From Linanthus parryae (lineage: Eukaryota > Streptophyta > Magnoliopsida > Ericales > Polemoniaceae): a stretch of DNA of 64,000 nt. The stretch spans positions 67,874,991-67,938,990 of the forward strand of contig JALGPY010000003.1 of the NCBI GenBank assembly GCA_023055425.1, written 5' to 3'. Each line of letters starts with the position of its first letter. The first letter of the stretch is position 1. The notes beneath the pieces are model-generated. The model ran no database searches, was not told the DNA's origin, and was given only the letters and a program-made list of their open reading frames with translations. Below, one piece after another: positions 21,453 through 34,436 of this stretch. The position numbers and the translations under genes are program-made.

Positions 21453-21543
21453 TGTTGGGTTTTACGTAGGTTACGCAGCGGAATAACAAAAATTGATTCC
21501 TACTCAAAGCCCGCCAAGGATCACAGGAAGAGATATTCATAAC
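21453..21543 (-). repeat. Truncated 5' LTR of A1 (91 bp)
   Basis: TGTTGGGTTTTACGTAGG onward matches the A1 3' LTR at 6707 up to CATTCATAAC, then unrelated SIRE-like coding sequence begins at 21544. The join is a rearrangement or deletion breakpoint, not an LTR end. Confidence 0.82.
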
Positions 21544-23128
21544 AGATCAGTCTGTTCCTGAGAAACAGCTAGAGGAAAATGTGGCTAGTCCAAAGAAGGT
21601 GAAGAAGAAGAAGAAGAAGCCTATAGTTGCTGACAAGGGAAAAGAAATAGCAGTAGAGGTGGGACAAGATAAAAGCACTGGCAAAGAACTGCAGATCTAT
21701 TCAGAAAATCCTTAATCACGTGGTAAGAAACTTTCCATGAAGTGGTTTATTTCTCAAACTGCTTGAGGTCAATGGTTAGATGGTTTTGCGTCTAGACCAG
21801 TAGCATATTGTAGCATGGATAGTGTTAATGTTGAAAACCATGAACCTGGAGTGTGTTAAGAGGCTGAAGAAAAGCTCTCTTTGTAAAGTGTTGAACCCTC
21901 CTGAAGTTTCCTACCCCAGGCTTAATAGGCTCTTCAATCTGAACATGATGAAACTCAGAACATCTGTTAACCTAGTGATTCATTCCAAAGTTGATGGGAT
22001 TACAATGGAGTTAGATCACTCAGAGTTTGCCAATGTTCTTGGCTGTCCCAAGAGGTACAACACTGAAAATTATCCCAACAAAGTTCATGCTTTGAAACTG
22101 GCTAGGAATGATTTCTTTCTACAAAATGTCTCTATCTCCTCTAAACAGTTAACACACTCTGTGCTAATTGTTGAAACCAAAGTTTTGTTCACAATCTTGA
22201 TGAGGTGTGTATTGCCTAGGGAGAATTCAAAATAGTTGCTGACTGACAGGGTTCTATATTTGATGTATCTGATCATGCATGGGTATATCTTCCAACAATT
22301 GTGATGGAACACATGCTCTACTCCCAGAAAAAAGAAAGAAAGCAACCTTTACCCTATACAAATTCGCTCTCTGTATTCTTTCTCCACCTTGACCTTAACT
22401 CTGACATTAAAGAGACCATTACTACTGGTTTTGGCATGCTTGATGAGAAAGCATTTGAGAAAATTGGTGTTGTGAAAACCAGTGATGGGATATGAAAGTT
22501 ATACTCTGATGTTTTTGAGAAGGATTTGCAATCCAAGATGTTTCCTAAACCCAAGGCCTTGACCCCTCCTTTAAACCTATCCTCTCAACCTCAAGACCTT
22601 TTCATGGTAATTCAAATACTTGACTTTCTTGAGAAGTATATGGATGAGCTGAAGGAAAATCAACATGAATTTGGCACTGAGTTCAAGCAGGTAAAGTATA
22701 TGGTTGAAAGCATCTTCAAAAGCATCAATGTACTTCATGTGGAAGAATAAGTATCTCAGGCTGCACAAGGATCAAAGAAAGGTGCAGAAGGTTCAAATAA
22801 AGAAGTTTTCAGTGTTAGTACAACTCAGGATGAGGCTACAGGGGTGGTGGACAAAGGAAGGCAAGTTGTTCAGGAACAGAGTGATGAAGAGCAAGAACAA
22901 GATGATACTAACAGTCCAGACTCTAGGATGCTGATCAAAGATCTCAAGAAGAATAAAAAGAAAGATGTCATTCCAGGGATAATGAATGAAGAACAACTAT
23001 TTGAAGGAACTGGTGGTGCTAGTGGTGATGCAGATCAAGAATAAGAACAACAAGATGATGAGGATGATGAAGAAGATAGTGGAGAAGAATTTGATGAGCC
23101 CAAGGGAGATGGAGACTCAACCCCTTAA
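21544..23128 (+). pseudogene. SIRE-A extra ORF downstream of pol (broken; 5' end missing)
   Basis: Starts inside a Lys-rich region (SPKKVKKKKKKP) and continues through a conserved middle in several frames: SMKWF, WLDGFASRPVAYCSM, then 21822-22235 with VSYPRLNRLFNLNMMKLRTS and DGITMELDHSEFANVLGCPKRYNTENYP. The end is coiled-coil-like and acidic (DEDDEEDSGEEFDEP), stopping near 23128. The middle resembles the 'putative plant transposon protein' domain found next to plant retroelements (recognition from memory, not searched). It is homologous to 36839-38581. Because it follows copia pol in SIRE-B, it is an additional ORF of a SIRE/Maximus-like element. Function unknown. Stops and frameshifts make it a pseudogene. 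Confidence 0.65.
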
Positions 23129-23516
23129 TTCTTTCCTCTTCTTTCATTCTTTTTCAAGGCCTTGAATTTCTTTTAAAAGTCTTGAAAAAATTCTCTCTTT
23201 TCAAAACTTTTTACTTAGTTTTCCAAACTTCGATCCAACATTTTCTCATTCTGTTTTGATGAAAGTCCAAAAGGCGGAGAAATTTAGGTGTTTTATTTGT
23301 TTTCTTTAGTACTTTTGCTGGCTTAAATATCTGGTTTAGATCAATCGGGTTTGCTAGACATTGCTACTCTATTTTACATTGCTTAAATAACTTGGATTAC
23401 TTGGATATTTTTTTTTAAATTATTATCATGGATTCTGCTATGCTCTAATGATTATTTTTTGCATAGAATCAATTTCCTAAAAGTATTTTGGTTTTATCTT
23501 TCATCAAGGGGGAGAT

Positions 23517-24781
23517 TGTAAGTTCAACCTGTTTCAAAGGCTTGAAACAGCTTGACTGTTTCAAGGCCTTGAAACTGATTTCAAGGGTTTGAAACTAACA
23601 TTGCAAATTTTGGCATGAAGATAGGGGGATCTTTGGTTTCTTTACAGCTCCTGATCTCCTATGTTTGATTATATGTTACTTGATGATGAAAGACAAATCA
23701 TTCTCTACTATAAACTTTGATTAATCTATTTGTTTGACTCAGTTTGTGCAGGGATATTTAGTTTCCTATTTTGCAGGATTTTTTCCTAACCTATTTGAGT
23801 GCATGATGGAAATGAATATGTCAAAGTTAGTATGCACATTGATTTGCTGTATCTGAAGCTTCCCAACCTTCTAACAAACAAGATCAAGACAGTATCTTTG
23901 AAGATATTGAGAAAATAGCCTTTGGGAGAGTTGTTAGAAGAATCAAAGACTTGCAGCTGTATTATTGGAAAAGTTTGTTAATGAAGATCCTGCATATCTT
24001 CAATTCAGACAAGCTGCATAAGAGGGAATTTGAATGAAGAATTTCGTAGACCCAACAGTGCAGAACATACACAGACATTCAAACTCCATAGAGTATTGAT
24101 AAGCAACCAAGAAGCAGATCTACATCACTCAATCCAATCATCTGAAGAACACTGCATTCTCACTGAAGACTTAGTTCTCAGTGTTCTTCTATTCTGATCA
24201 TCATTTGTATATCTTTTAGATAATACTTCTATTTCTTATTCTCGTGAGTTGTTCAAGGTGAACAATATCGAATTCTTAGTTAATCAATTAGCTAGAGCGG
24301 GAACTAGATAGGTTAGTGGGAACCACAAGGTGTAACAGAGTAAGGCATCTCTCTGTGCTTGAGATCTAGGGCTTAGGTTTTGATTAATAAGAATTGAGTT
24401 GAAAATCCTGGGGGACTAAGTCCCTCAGGTAGAGACGTAGGTCCAAGTGGACTGAACTCTATAAATTTTTGTGTCTTTTTCATTTACTTTTCTGCATATT
24501 ACTTGTCTTCTATACTTCTCGAAAGAGGTCTAAATTTAGGGGCTTGAAACTCATTTCTAGGCCTAGAGAACTATCAGCTTTTTATTTGCTGTCTATTTTG
24601 ATTCCAAGTACTAGAAACTCATTTCAAGGCTTGAAGTACTTTCCGCCCTTCACAAACATCTTTGAAATCACTCTTGTAGCATTACTTTCAAATGTTGTCG
24701 TACTCTATTCAACCCCCACCCCCCCCCCCTTCTAGAGTATTGATCCTGTAGTTATTCCTATTGTACTATCCTTCATACTAT
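23517..24781 (+). repeat. 3' LTR of SIRE-A
   Basis: A polypurine tract CAAGGGGGAGAT (about 23505-23516) is followed by TGTAAGTTCAACC, a credible LTR start. The LTR is rich in TTTCAAGGCCTTGAAA-like palindromes near its start. It carries a GAGACGTAGGTCCAAG segment like those near the end of SIRE LTRs, and a C-rich end (24709-24729). The exact right end is uncertain; unrelated repeat X starts at about 24782. Confidence 0.65.
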
Positions 24782-25794
24782 AATTGCAGAGATTTAGAGA
24801 TTAGATTTCCTCTACCTGAACTAAAGTAAGACAAGCATAAACAATCTTGTCGTAACATCTCGTCGAATAACTCTTTGGATTTCTTGAATCGTACCAAGAG
24901 CTTAGCTCCCGAACACCCCACTGGTTTTGTACAAAGTTTATGAACTCATGGTAATCATTTTCTCTTACAACAGAAAGAGGGACTACTCGGTTTTTTCCTG
25001 CTCCTCCTACTTACTCTTAGCTTCTATGCGACTATGAAAACTTATTTTCAAAAAATAAAATCAAGTAAGAAACTCTATGTCCAAGCCCACAAGAGGAGAA
25101 CAAACTCACTCCAATTTTTTATCACTCCCACGATTATCCAAACAAAGCGTTTAAAGGACAATAAAATAAACAGCTTGATGACTCATGTTCCTTGCGGTAA
25201 CTAGACTAAGCAAGAGTATGTAGATAAGTATGCATAGAAGAAATGAAACAATAAATGAAATTCACAAATGACCCTTCATTCTTACTATAACTCACTAACA
25301 CCCCACATATGATCAAGGAAACCCACCCGAATCCACTTATAACATGAAATCAAACTAATCTTTAAAAGGCTTTTGTAGTATAACTATACTAGGTAACCAG
25401 GTGATGAAGTAACCCACCCAATTAAAGTAAATAGCATACATGCATGTTCAAAGAAAAGAATAGTCCCCTCCTTATTTATACCCCGCAAGAAATCTCATTT
25501 TAGTTACTATTTACTTTTTCCACAAATTCACGCATAAACAACAACCGAATTTGCATTTCTTACACAGAGATCAATGGATAAACTCAAAAGAAAGTTAATC
25601 TCTAAATTAAGATTTCATTACATATGCAAAAGACATGAATATAGCCATGAAATAAACTAACTTTGAATGATTTCACGCACTGCCTCATAAAAAAAAACAA
25701 GTATACATTCATAAATAAACCATCACAATGTAGCACCATCAAACACTTATAAAAGTTTAAATATGCAAGTGTTTGAAATATGACATGAGATAAC
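24782..25794 (-). repeat. Element X, left LTR-like copy (truncated)
   Basis: 24782 to about 25560 matches 35118-35895 at roughly 90 percent by eye, in the same orientation. Both copies have a TATAAATAAG box on the minus strand (here 25471-25480), so they look like LTRs of a minus-strand element. The left end is cut by the SIRE-A LTR. Bases 25560-25794 have no recognised content and end in ATAAC, the A3 target site. No coding sequence. Confidence 0.55.
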
Positions 25795-27229
25795 TGTTGG
25801 GTTTTGACGCAGATTATGCAGCGGAATAACAAAAATTAATCATGCTTAAATCCCATCAAGGATCACAGGAAGAGACTACATAACGATAGTAAAGATAGTA
25901 AAGGATTCTAGTATCTACATGCCTTTGGGTTCTCCGGTGATGACTTCTCACGTGAAATAGTATTCACGTCTCTATGGATAGTCCACTCCTAGTTAAAACT
26001 GAATCCTTCAAGCCTTTGTGCTAGCTAGGATTGAAGGAGGAAGAGGAAGAAGATCACAATCACGCAACGAACACAAAAAGAGGGACTCGGACCTCTTTCT
26101 TTGGCCGACGGGGTAGGGGCGGACAATGGGAGGGTTCGGCCCTCTTTGGTCTTTCTCTCTATCCTTGCTTCTCTCTCACACTCAATGTGTTGTGAGCATT
26201 AGTATGGGAAGGAAGCTAGGAGTGTCCTTTATATAGTCCAACAACTCCTTGTTGACCGGATGAAAGCCCTTATCCTAATCATGTCCATACACGAATTAGT
26301 CCAACTTGCAAATTAGTCCTACTAAGTTTGCAAGTAGTTGCGTATTGATCATTTTAATTAATTAATTATATAAATTAATTCCCATGTCCGATCTAATCCA
26401 TAGGTAGTGTGACCCCATAGGTTTCTACTTAGTTGGTAGTAATAATACTAACATGGAGCGAACCCTAGCAAGACATCCACGCTACCCAACTAATAGTAAT
26501 AGTCATCCGACAAACCTTGTGCCCAATGTTCATGTATTGTGTTATCCCTTTGTCTCCATATCCGGATTGGACACGAGACATATTAGTCACACTCGTATAT
26601 CCAATCCATAGTTCCTCGATCCTGGGAATATGCTTATCCGTGCGGATAACATCAATATCTCCACATTGATTTATCTTAGTCTGGACAGACAATTTATAAG
26701 CACCATCCCTCGAGTGGCCCATGGATATTTACTCCCATTATGTGGGAGGGATAAATCCTATCTACATCACTACGATCTCTAAGCTTGCTTCCTATCATGC
26801 CCGATAACTATCTTTATAGTTACCCGGTTAAGGCGCAACGTTTGATAATATCAAAGCACGATATTTCAAAACTAGAGTATCTAGTGACTTCACGTCTAAG
26901 GATTACAATACCATTAGCAATACGAGAAGAGATTGTGACTTTGACATAATCTAATGTATCCTTCTCGTTGTGGGTCAATCCAGTATGCCATTCCTCCTAA
27001 TGCGTACCCATGTGTTGGATCGTGATATCTCCATATCTATCCAACCCCATACTAGTCTATAGAGTATTGTCCCGTTAATCAATATAATAGACTAGGGATA
27101 TTTAAGAATATATCATTTATATTCTAAGGACTTCATTCATGTTAACATATCTCCATATCGATAACATAATGAATAGTAAATCCACACATGTCACAAGAAA
27201 TAGATTACCTCTAGGGCATATTTCCAATA
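25795..27229 (-). repeat. 3' LTR of A3
   Basis: Starts TGTTGGGTTTTGACGC and ends TTTCCAATA (CA changed to TA) before the polypurine complement GTCTACCACTTG. TATA box complement TTTATATA at 26228-26235. Confidence 0.88.
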
Positions 27230-29500
27230 GTCTACCACTTGTACTAGAGTCAATCTCTTGCATCATATGCCTATTGATCTAGCACGGCCCTCATGCTTTC
27301 ACTACGCGAGGTAATAGAGAAATTTACCGATATTTTGCAAATATTCACTTCTCCTCTATCAACAATTTGATTGAGATTGAATATTCTGAGTAAGTGCATC
27401 TTATGCATTAATATACTCAGTCCTCTATGATAGAATCGGCAACTGAATCTTGTCTGGAACCTTTCCAGCTCACAGTTCCTCCCACTAGTGCAAAAAAATA
27501 AAACTTGATTATAATCTGAAATCTTCTTTGCTAGATTAGAAGTTCTCATCACTGTAACCCCTTACAGTAAACTCTTCATATCCTTCATTTACCAAGAATT
27601 CATCCTACAGTTCTTCTCAAGTACTTAAGGATAATCTTGATAATTATCCATTGACTCTCACCCGGATTTGACTGGTATCAATGTGTCATACCATAAGACA
27701 CGTCTGGCATAGTACATGACCTGGCGTATCTCGTGAATCTCATTCATACAGTCATTTCTCAATCAAATTCTAAATACAATTAGTTCTTCTAAAGACTAAT
27801 TCCTTGTGACATTGGTAAGAATCCATGTTCTTACATGTTGAACCATTTAAACACCTTGTCGATATATGTACCATGACTCAGACTGAACAACTACTTTGAT
27901 CTACCTCCATAAATCTTTATAGATTGTCTCGCCTAAGTCTATTATTGGAAATCAACTCTCTAGCAAATCTTTAATAGATTGCAGAGTAGAGACATTATTC
28001 CCAATGGTTAGTATGTCTCTACATACAAGACCAAAAATTTAACTATGCTCCCACTAACCTTCTTGTAAACATAAGCTTCATCTTCAATTATAATGGAACC
28101 AAACTCCTTTGCTTGTATCATCAATTCGAAGATTCGAACTCAAAGAATCTTGACTCAATCTGTAGACATATTGCTGCAAGCAAGATGCGAATGGATTTAA
28201 GCATCGCAACTAGGGAAAAGATTTCGTCATAGTCTATACTATGAACTCTCAGGAAAACCCTTTCCCAACCGATTGTCCCTTAAAAATAATCATATAACCA
28301 TCCATGTTTGTTTCCTCATAACCCACTTGCACCTTATGGGTCCTTCCCTTTCAGGTGGTTCCACCAAAGTCTATACTATGTTGGTATACACGGATTCCAT
28401 ATCGTATCTCATGGCTCCAAGCCATTTATGAGAGTATTGCCCACTCGTGGCCTTTTCATAGGTTTCATCTTTATGAGCAATATATCACCGGGTTATGATA
28501 AATCCATATTTCTCTTGCTCCTTGACATATCCCACCTTACCTACGAAGTCCTTACGTTACTTAAGTAGGTTGCTCCACAACTCCTTGTGATCCTACTCAT
28601 GTTTCATCAAAAGGATCAATGTTCTTTTTGTGGTTCTTGAACTCCTTCAAGTTCTACTGTCCTCCCACTGTTTCTTTTAGAGACAATCTGTATCTAGAAA
28701 CACAGCAATTCAAGTAACAAATAATTTGTTCTCGATTGGAGCGTAGAGATAATATCCTTTATTTCCTCAGGATATTCCACATAGTATATCCGACTTGGTT
28801 TCAAGTTTATCTGTAAACTATTTACATAAACTCCATAACCCAAATTCTTTATGAATAACATACTATGACACTTCCTAGTCCATATCTCATATGGTGTTTT
28901 CATGTTTAATTTAGATGGAACGAGGTTAAGGGCGAAATTTGTTGTAATTAGAACATGGCCCCTAAAAGTAAACTGGAAGCTCTATTTGACACATCCCTTT
29001 AGACAAGTCATTCCATAATGGTGTTATAGGTAGAGTGGGTTGGGATCGCATCCCATACTCCCTTAGATGTTCAAACTATTGGCTTAAGTATTCTCCTCCA
29101 CGATCCAATTGTAGAGCCATGATACTTTTGCCAAGCTGGCTTTCTACTTTATTTTTGAATTCCTTGAACTCTTCAAAGGATTCTAATTTGTTTCTTTATA
29201 CAAATCCATATTTCTCTGATCACATCAGTAAATATGATGAAGTACATAAAACTACATTTAGCATTTGTGCTTAGCGGCCTACCTACATCAATATGTATGA
29301 TTCCAAAAGATCATATCCTTGCCTAATGAATAATCTTCACATGTCTCATATGATTCAATAATCAAGATGAGTCCAGAAATCCATCCTTATGGGGTCTTGA
29401 TATGTATTTCTTATTTATATTGCGTAAACAACAATGCCAAAGATAAGTGAGGTTCATATCATTATATAAAACCTCTTGGCTTTAATGTTATAGATGAAAA
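27230..29500 (-). pseudogene. A3 pol remnants (RNase H, RT, integrase)
   Basis: Homology to A2/A6 pol is recognisable by eye along the whole stretch but is cut by dozens of indels. Fragments include MKTPYEIWTRK (integrase, 28694-28903) and the RT box near 28011-28027. There the intact TATGTGGATGAC (YVDD) reads TATGTAGAGAC: one base lost and one G-to-A, removing both catalytic Asp residues. The same altered string is in A5. The segment corresponding to FVSKEASGR also shares indels with A5 (near 28665-28690). Confidence 0.8.
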
Positions 29501-30708
29501 GTACATTACAATAATGCATTTTATCAAAATAAATGAAAAATATTTGTCCATTATTTTAATAAAAGATTTTTCCTTGTCGAAACAAGAAACTATGATAATG
29601 TCCCTACTCAAAGCAGTGACATAATCGTATTTGTCTAATTCATGAATAATTACAAAAAGGTATAAATAACTCCCTACGCCTATTCAGCTACCCTTTGCTT
29701 CACTGCCCCACGTGTAGGTTTATCTCTTCCTTATCCAATTGTCTATATATCTTGAGATCAACCACATTTCTATAAATGTGAGATCCTCATGTATCATATA
29801 CTCATGATGAGATTGAAATATTGACTTCGATAACAAAAATACTTAATTTGGAATTCATAATTCCTTTATTATTTCCTTCCAGGTACTTTGGGCAGTCTCT
29901 CTTCCTCCACACCACCTATGGGACCTTTAAGGCAACTGGTTTTAGCAACAAGCTTGCTTTATACCCATGGGGTCGGCGCAAACCTTTTTTTCCTTACCCA
30001 TGCTGTTAACCATTAACATGTTTTACCTTTAGCCCTCTATGAGTGCTTTGTATATCGATTCTTAATCATATTGAGTAAATCACCTTTGAACAAAAACTAT
30101 AATTGCATCCAATGAAATTCTCGGTCCATTTGGGAGAATAATTATTTATTATTTATCTATCTCATATATAACTCCCAGTCTCTAAGCTTTTAATCCTTTT
30201 GAGATAGCTTAGTTTTCCTTTCACCTCTTGCTTCAGCAGTCACACATTACTAGCTTGTGTCGTCGCGTCAAATCTTGATGGATTAAGTCGCCTTGATTTG
30301 GCAAGCCCGAACTCATTCCATCTTGATCATGACGAGTGCTAAATAAGAGAGGGCAAAGTGGAGAAACACTTCAAGCCTTTCATGTCTAGCTCGCTCTTTG
30401 AAAGAGCTTCTTTTAATGTATGATCATATCATACGCCTCCATATTTCTCATCTTGCTTCCAAGGCTTAGAGTTCATGGCATATGACATGAGGAAAGTTAC
30501 ATCAAAAGAACCATTCTTTGATGTTCCTTTCATTAGGTTTTAGTGTGTCTTGGTAGTCGGTGGGAATAGAACTTTATGTTATACGATGTACAACATTTTT
30601 CCTTTCATTTGAGAATATTTCTCAATTTTATACCAGTCTAGAAAATATATTCCAGACATCTTGTCCTTCCTAAGGACATGAAGTCACGTTTTGTTTGTTT
30701 AATTCCAT
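29501..30708 (-). pseudogene. gag: A3 gag/protease remnants
   Basis: The ATG complement at 30706-30708 sits where gag starts in A2, but the start is followed by frame breaks. Pieces of the capsid region and the Lys-rich stretch remain. Around 29880-29935 the sequence goes directly from the GGIAK-like part to the RRNCPKYL-like part, so the zinc knuckle core (CHYCSQPGH) is missing, as in A5. No open frame longer than about 60 codons. Confidence 0.7.
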
Positions 30709-32506
30709 GGTATTCAACATAATAGGATTTATGCAAAGAATTGTGACGTTTGACTATATTTAACGAGGACTTAAATTTTTAAACAGCTCCCACTATTTTT
30801 CTCAGATTAATAGCCCTCACCATTAATGCGGAAAATATAATATATATTTTCTAGTGTGTCCACGATCCATATTTCACTTCTTCTTGAGCTTGCTTTGGCA
30901 AGTCACGCAAGAATTGGTTATTTATGTAGGAACCCCTTCCAATTGCATCCCATGCAACTCTTGGTCCAATTAGGTGAATAATTTCTTATTCTTTATCTTT
31001 TAGATAACACCTAATTGCCATGCCTCTAGGCTCATCAATCCAATTGACTTTGCCTAGTTGCGTCCAACCTCTTGCTTCAAAAATCACACATTACTTGCTT
31101 GTGTAGTCCGCAAGACACCAAGGTGAATTAAAATGCCATGCTTTGGCAAGACCGAATTTAATAGACCTTGATCATGAAGGGTGTTTAGGCAAGAGAAGGC
31201 AAAACGCAATATTTCAATGAGGGATTTTTCTTTTCTAGTTTTAATTGATTCTTTAATCCATATCAATTATCTACTTATTTTGATTTGGGCGAACTCACAA
31301 ATAAAAGAACCGGGTTGTTAATTATCTTATTATTAATTTTGCATGCATCATCCATACATCAACAATAAAATAATAAGACAATAAATAAACAACCACGAAC
31401 AAAATTAAACGAGATATGGATATGGCCTCTACACTAAGATATTCTCAAGCCAATGAGAATATCTATGAACCCTAAAATAGCAAGCTCATCTCCATGTGCC
31501 TCCATCTTTTCGTTCATGCTTCAATGCTTTTGGAATGCTCCATGCTCCTTAGCCTTGTGGGATGCTCCATCTTCTGGTTTCTTTAATTCTTTAGGCTTCT
31601 TCTTCTCCATCTTGACTATCAACTATTTTATCTAATACTAGCTAGCATCTATACTAAATAAAAGGATCTCACAAGTTGATAAGAAGACCGGCTCGCATGC
31701 CGTAAAACCTAATTAACTATTACATTAATTTTATCAGCTCGCAGGCCGTAAAACAAACCACAAAATAAACAATCACAACAAACCACAACCTAAGGCCATA
31801 TCCAATCACCATGCAAATAACATATAAACAGTTAAAACCCTATTTTAATGCGCTTGGTCAATTTTAATTGATTTTGGATGAAGTAGGGTCAAATCGGTCC
31901 AAGAGGGCCCACCAATACATGGCCAAACCCCTAGAGGACTGCCACAAGGCCTTGGGGAAGGCCGGACCCTAGCCTACACGGCTAGGCCGTGCGCTAGGAG
32001 GCCCGTCCCCCTTGGCCGTGGCTTTCTTGGGTGGCAAGGAGGAGAGGGGCGGTCCCTTAGGGGGGGGGGGCGAACCTCTTATTGGATTTGTTTCCATAAA
32101 CAACTTCTTCCATGGTTCCCAAGTTTAGTTGTTTCCATAAACAACTTCCTCCTTGGTTCCCGAGTTCAGTTGTTTTCAAATCAACTTCTTCTTTGTTGAC
32201 CAAGTTTAGTTGTTTTCAAAACAACTTCTTCCTTGTTGCCGAGGTTTAGTTGTTTCGAAGTTTGAAAAACACCTTTTTCCAACTTGTGCCCAAACCCTAA
32301 TTTTCTAGATCCAAAATATTCACATCCTATGTGATCCAAATTCACTAATCCTTACATCCCATGTGATATTAGATCTTATTTTGCTTGAAACATATTCACA
32401 AATTGCATCAATATGCTTGATTTGTCCGTTTTACGCGATAAACAATAATTAAAGTGTAAAACAACAAAATCGTAACACATAAACTACGTTATGCTCTACG
32501 ACTTGT
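30709..32506 (-). other. A3 leader
   Basis: Homologous to the A2 and A5 leaders. It carries the twin motif at about 31693 (CTCGCATGCCGTAAAACC) and 31738 (CTCGCAGGCCGTAAAAC), and a GC-rich block near 31920-32080. Several related repeats of a GTTTCCATAAACAAC-like unit occur at 32080-32240. No coding sequence. Confidence 0.7.
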
Positions 32507-32519
32507 GGCTCTTATACCA
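32507..32519 (-). other. Primer-binding site of A3 (one mismatch)
   Basis: GGCTCTTATACCA is the complement of TGGTATAAGAGCC, one change from the iMet site. It lies one base from the LTR. Confidence 0.82.
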
Positions 32520-32520
32520 C

Positions 32521-33958
32521 TATTGGGTTTTGACGCAAGTTACGCAGCGGAATAAAAAAAAGATAATCCTGCTCAAATCCCATCAAGGATCACAGGAAGA
32601 GACTACATAACGATAGTAAAGGATTCTAGTATCTACATACCTTTGGGTTCTCCTGTGATGACTTATCACGTGAAATAGTATTCACGTCTCTATGGATAGT
32701 CCACTCCTAGGATTGAAACCGGATCCTTCAAGATTTTTTGCTATCTAGGATTGAAGGAGGAAGAGGAAGAAGATCGCAATCACGCAACGAACACAAAGAA
32801 GAGGGACTCGGACCTCTTTCTTTGGCCGACGGGGTAGGGGCGGACCATGGGAGGGTTCGGTCCTCTTTGGTCTGGCTCTCTATCCTTGCTTCTCTCTCCC
32901 ACTTAATGTGTTATGAGCATTAGTATGGGAAGGAATCTAGGAGTGTCATTTATATAGTCTAACAACTCCTTGTTGACTTGATAAAAGCCCCTATCCTAAT
33001 AACGTCCAAACACGAATTAGTCCAACTTGCAAATTAGTCCTACTAAGTTTGCAAGTAGTTGCGTATTGATCATTCTAATTAATTAACCATACTAATTAAT
33101 TAATTAATTACCATGTCCTATATAATCCATAGGGAGTGTGACCCCATAGGTTTCTACTTAGTTGGTAGTAATAATACTAACATGGAGCGGCCCCTAGCAA
33201 GACATCCACGCTACCCAACTAATAGAAATAGTCATCCGAAAAACCTTGTGACCAATGTTCATGTATTGTGCTATCCCTTTTTCTCCATTTCCGGATTGGA
33301 CACGAGACATATTAGTCACACTCGTATATCCAATCCATAGTTCCTCGATCCTGGGATTATGCTTATCCGTGCAGATAACATCAATATCTCCATATTGATT
33401 TATCTGAGTCTGTCCAGACATTCTATAAGCACCATCCCTCGAGTGGCCCGTGGATATTTACTCCCATTATGTGGGAGGGACAAATCATGTCTACGTCACT
33501 ACGATCTCTAAGCTTGCTTCCATTCATGCCCGATAACTATCTTTATAGTTCCCCGGTTAAGGCGCAACGTTTGATAATATCAAAGCACGATATTCCACAA
33601 CTAGAGTACCTAGTGAATTCAAGTCTAAGGATTACAATACCATTAGCACTACAAGAAGCGATTGTGACTTTGACATAATCTAATGTATCATTCTCCTTGT
33701 GGGTCAATCAAGTATGCCATTACTCCTAATGCATACCCATGTGTTGGATCGTGATATCTCCATATCAATCCAACCCCATACTAGTCTATAGTTGATTGCC
33801 CCGTTAATAAATATAATCGACCAGGGATATTTGAGAATATATCATTTATATTCTAAGGACTTCATTCATGTTAACATATCTCCATATCGATAACATAATG
33901 AATAGTAAATCCACACATGTCACAAGGATTAGATTGCCTCTAGGGCATATTTCCAACA
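32521..33958 (-). repeat. 5' LTR of A3
   Basis: Starts TATTGGG (TG changed to TA) and ends TTTCCAACA, followed by TSD ATAAC. TATA box complement at 32949-32956. Confidence 0.88.
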
Positions 33959-33963
33959 ATAAC

Positions 33964-34436
33964 AATAGTTTATTTTGCTTACATAGTAACAATATCCATT
34001 CACATCTCCATGCATGCAACATACATACCTTGAACAAAACATACGCATGTACCAAATATGTGGCAATACTGCAACTGTTAGAAAATTTCCAAATCATCAT
34101 GCTATTATTTTTTTCTCTCAATCCAAAAAAAACTTTTCCCAATCTTAAGAGATGATTTAGACCATACAATTTGATATTGTAATACGTTATAATTTAAACA
34201 GCGCATAGAAAATTTGTTTTTATCAAAAATTTTACGTCCCAACACAGTTATTCACCTCCAACACATAAGCAGTACTAGATTGTGTACCCCTAGCTCGACA
34301 GCGCGGTGGCTCACAAGTGTGGTGGCTCACAAGTGTGTACCACTCGTACAACACCCGCCACAGACACACGCCAAATCACCAGCCATGTTCCAGATACACT
34401 ATCCATACCTCTGGTTTGACACGGGTCTGATACCAC
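33964..34436 (-). other. Element X, region left of its right LTR, with primer-binding site
   Basis: No coding sequence. A primer-binding complement GGTCTGATACCA at 34424-34435 lies one base before TGTGACGACCCGTCAC, a common plant LTR end. This makes the region the leader or remaining U3 of a minus-strand element whose internal part is lost. A 16-bp unit GGTGGCTCACAAGTGT is tandemly repeated at about 34305-34336. Confidence 0.5.

Larger units (their letters stand above)
6707..21543 (-). mobile_element. A1: Ty1/copia retrotransposon (Angela-type), interrupted by A2
   Basis: Minus-strand element. Its 3' LTR is at 6707-7364, followed by RNase H, RT, integrase, protease and gag, then a leader interrupted at 11448 by A2. 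The leader resumes at 19936 and ends with a primer-binding site at 21439-21451 and the first 91 bp of the 5' LTR (21453-21543). The pol order integrase-RT-RNase H identifies copia. Gag-pol has many frameshifts. The 5' LTR stops at CATAAC and continues into unrelated SIRE-like sequence, so the right end is truncated and no TSD can be checked. It inserted into the Gypsy-1 LTR. Confidence 0.88.
25795..33958 (-). mobile_element. A3: Angela-type element with ruined gag-pol (8,164 bp)
   Basis: LTRs at 25795-27229 and 32521-33958, perfect TSD ATAAC (25790-25794 and 33959-33963). Primer-binding site, polypurine tract and leader are kept. The coding region has homology to gag, protease, integrase, RT and RNase H but no long frame. 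The RT box carries the same lesion as A5. LTR divergence by eye is a few percent, so it is older than A2, A5 and A6. It inserted in element X. Confidence 0.9.

Noticed and set aside
23221..23240. Heat-shock elements in the TTTCAAGG...CCTTGAAA repeats
   Set aside because: HSEs need alternating GAA and TTC blocks with 2-bp gaps; here the TTC and GAA parts are about 8 bp apart.
24709..24729. C-run as a G-quadruplex or telomere-like element
   Set aside because: A single homopolymer-like C tract at the end of a copia LTR, common in this group; no repeated G-tract pattern.
33090..33112. TAAT-rich repeats (ATTAATTAATTAATTA) as a microsatellite of note
   Set aside because: Short AT runs shared by all Angela LTRs; ordinary sequence of the family.
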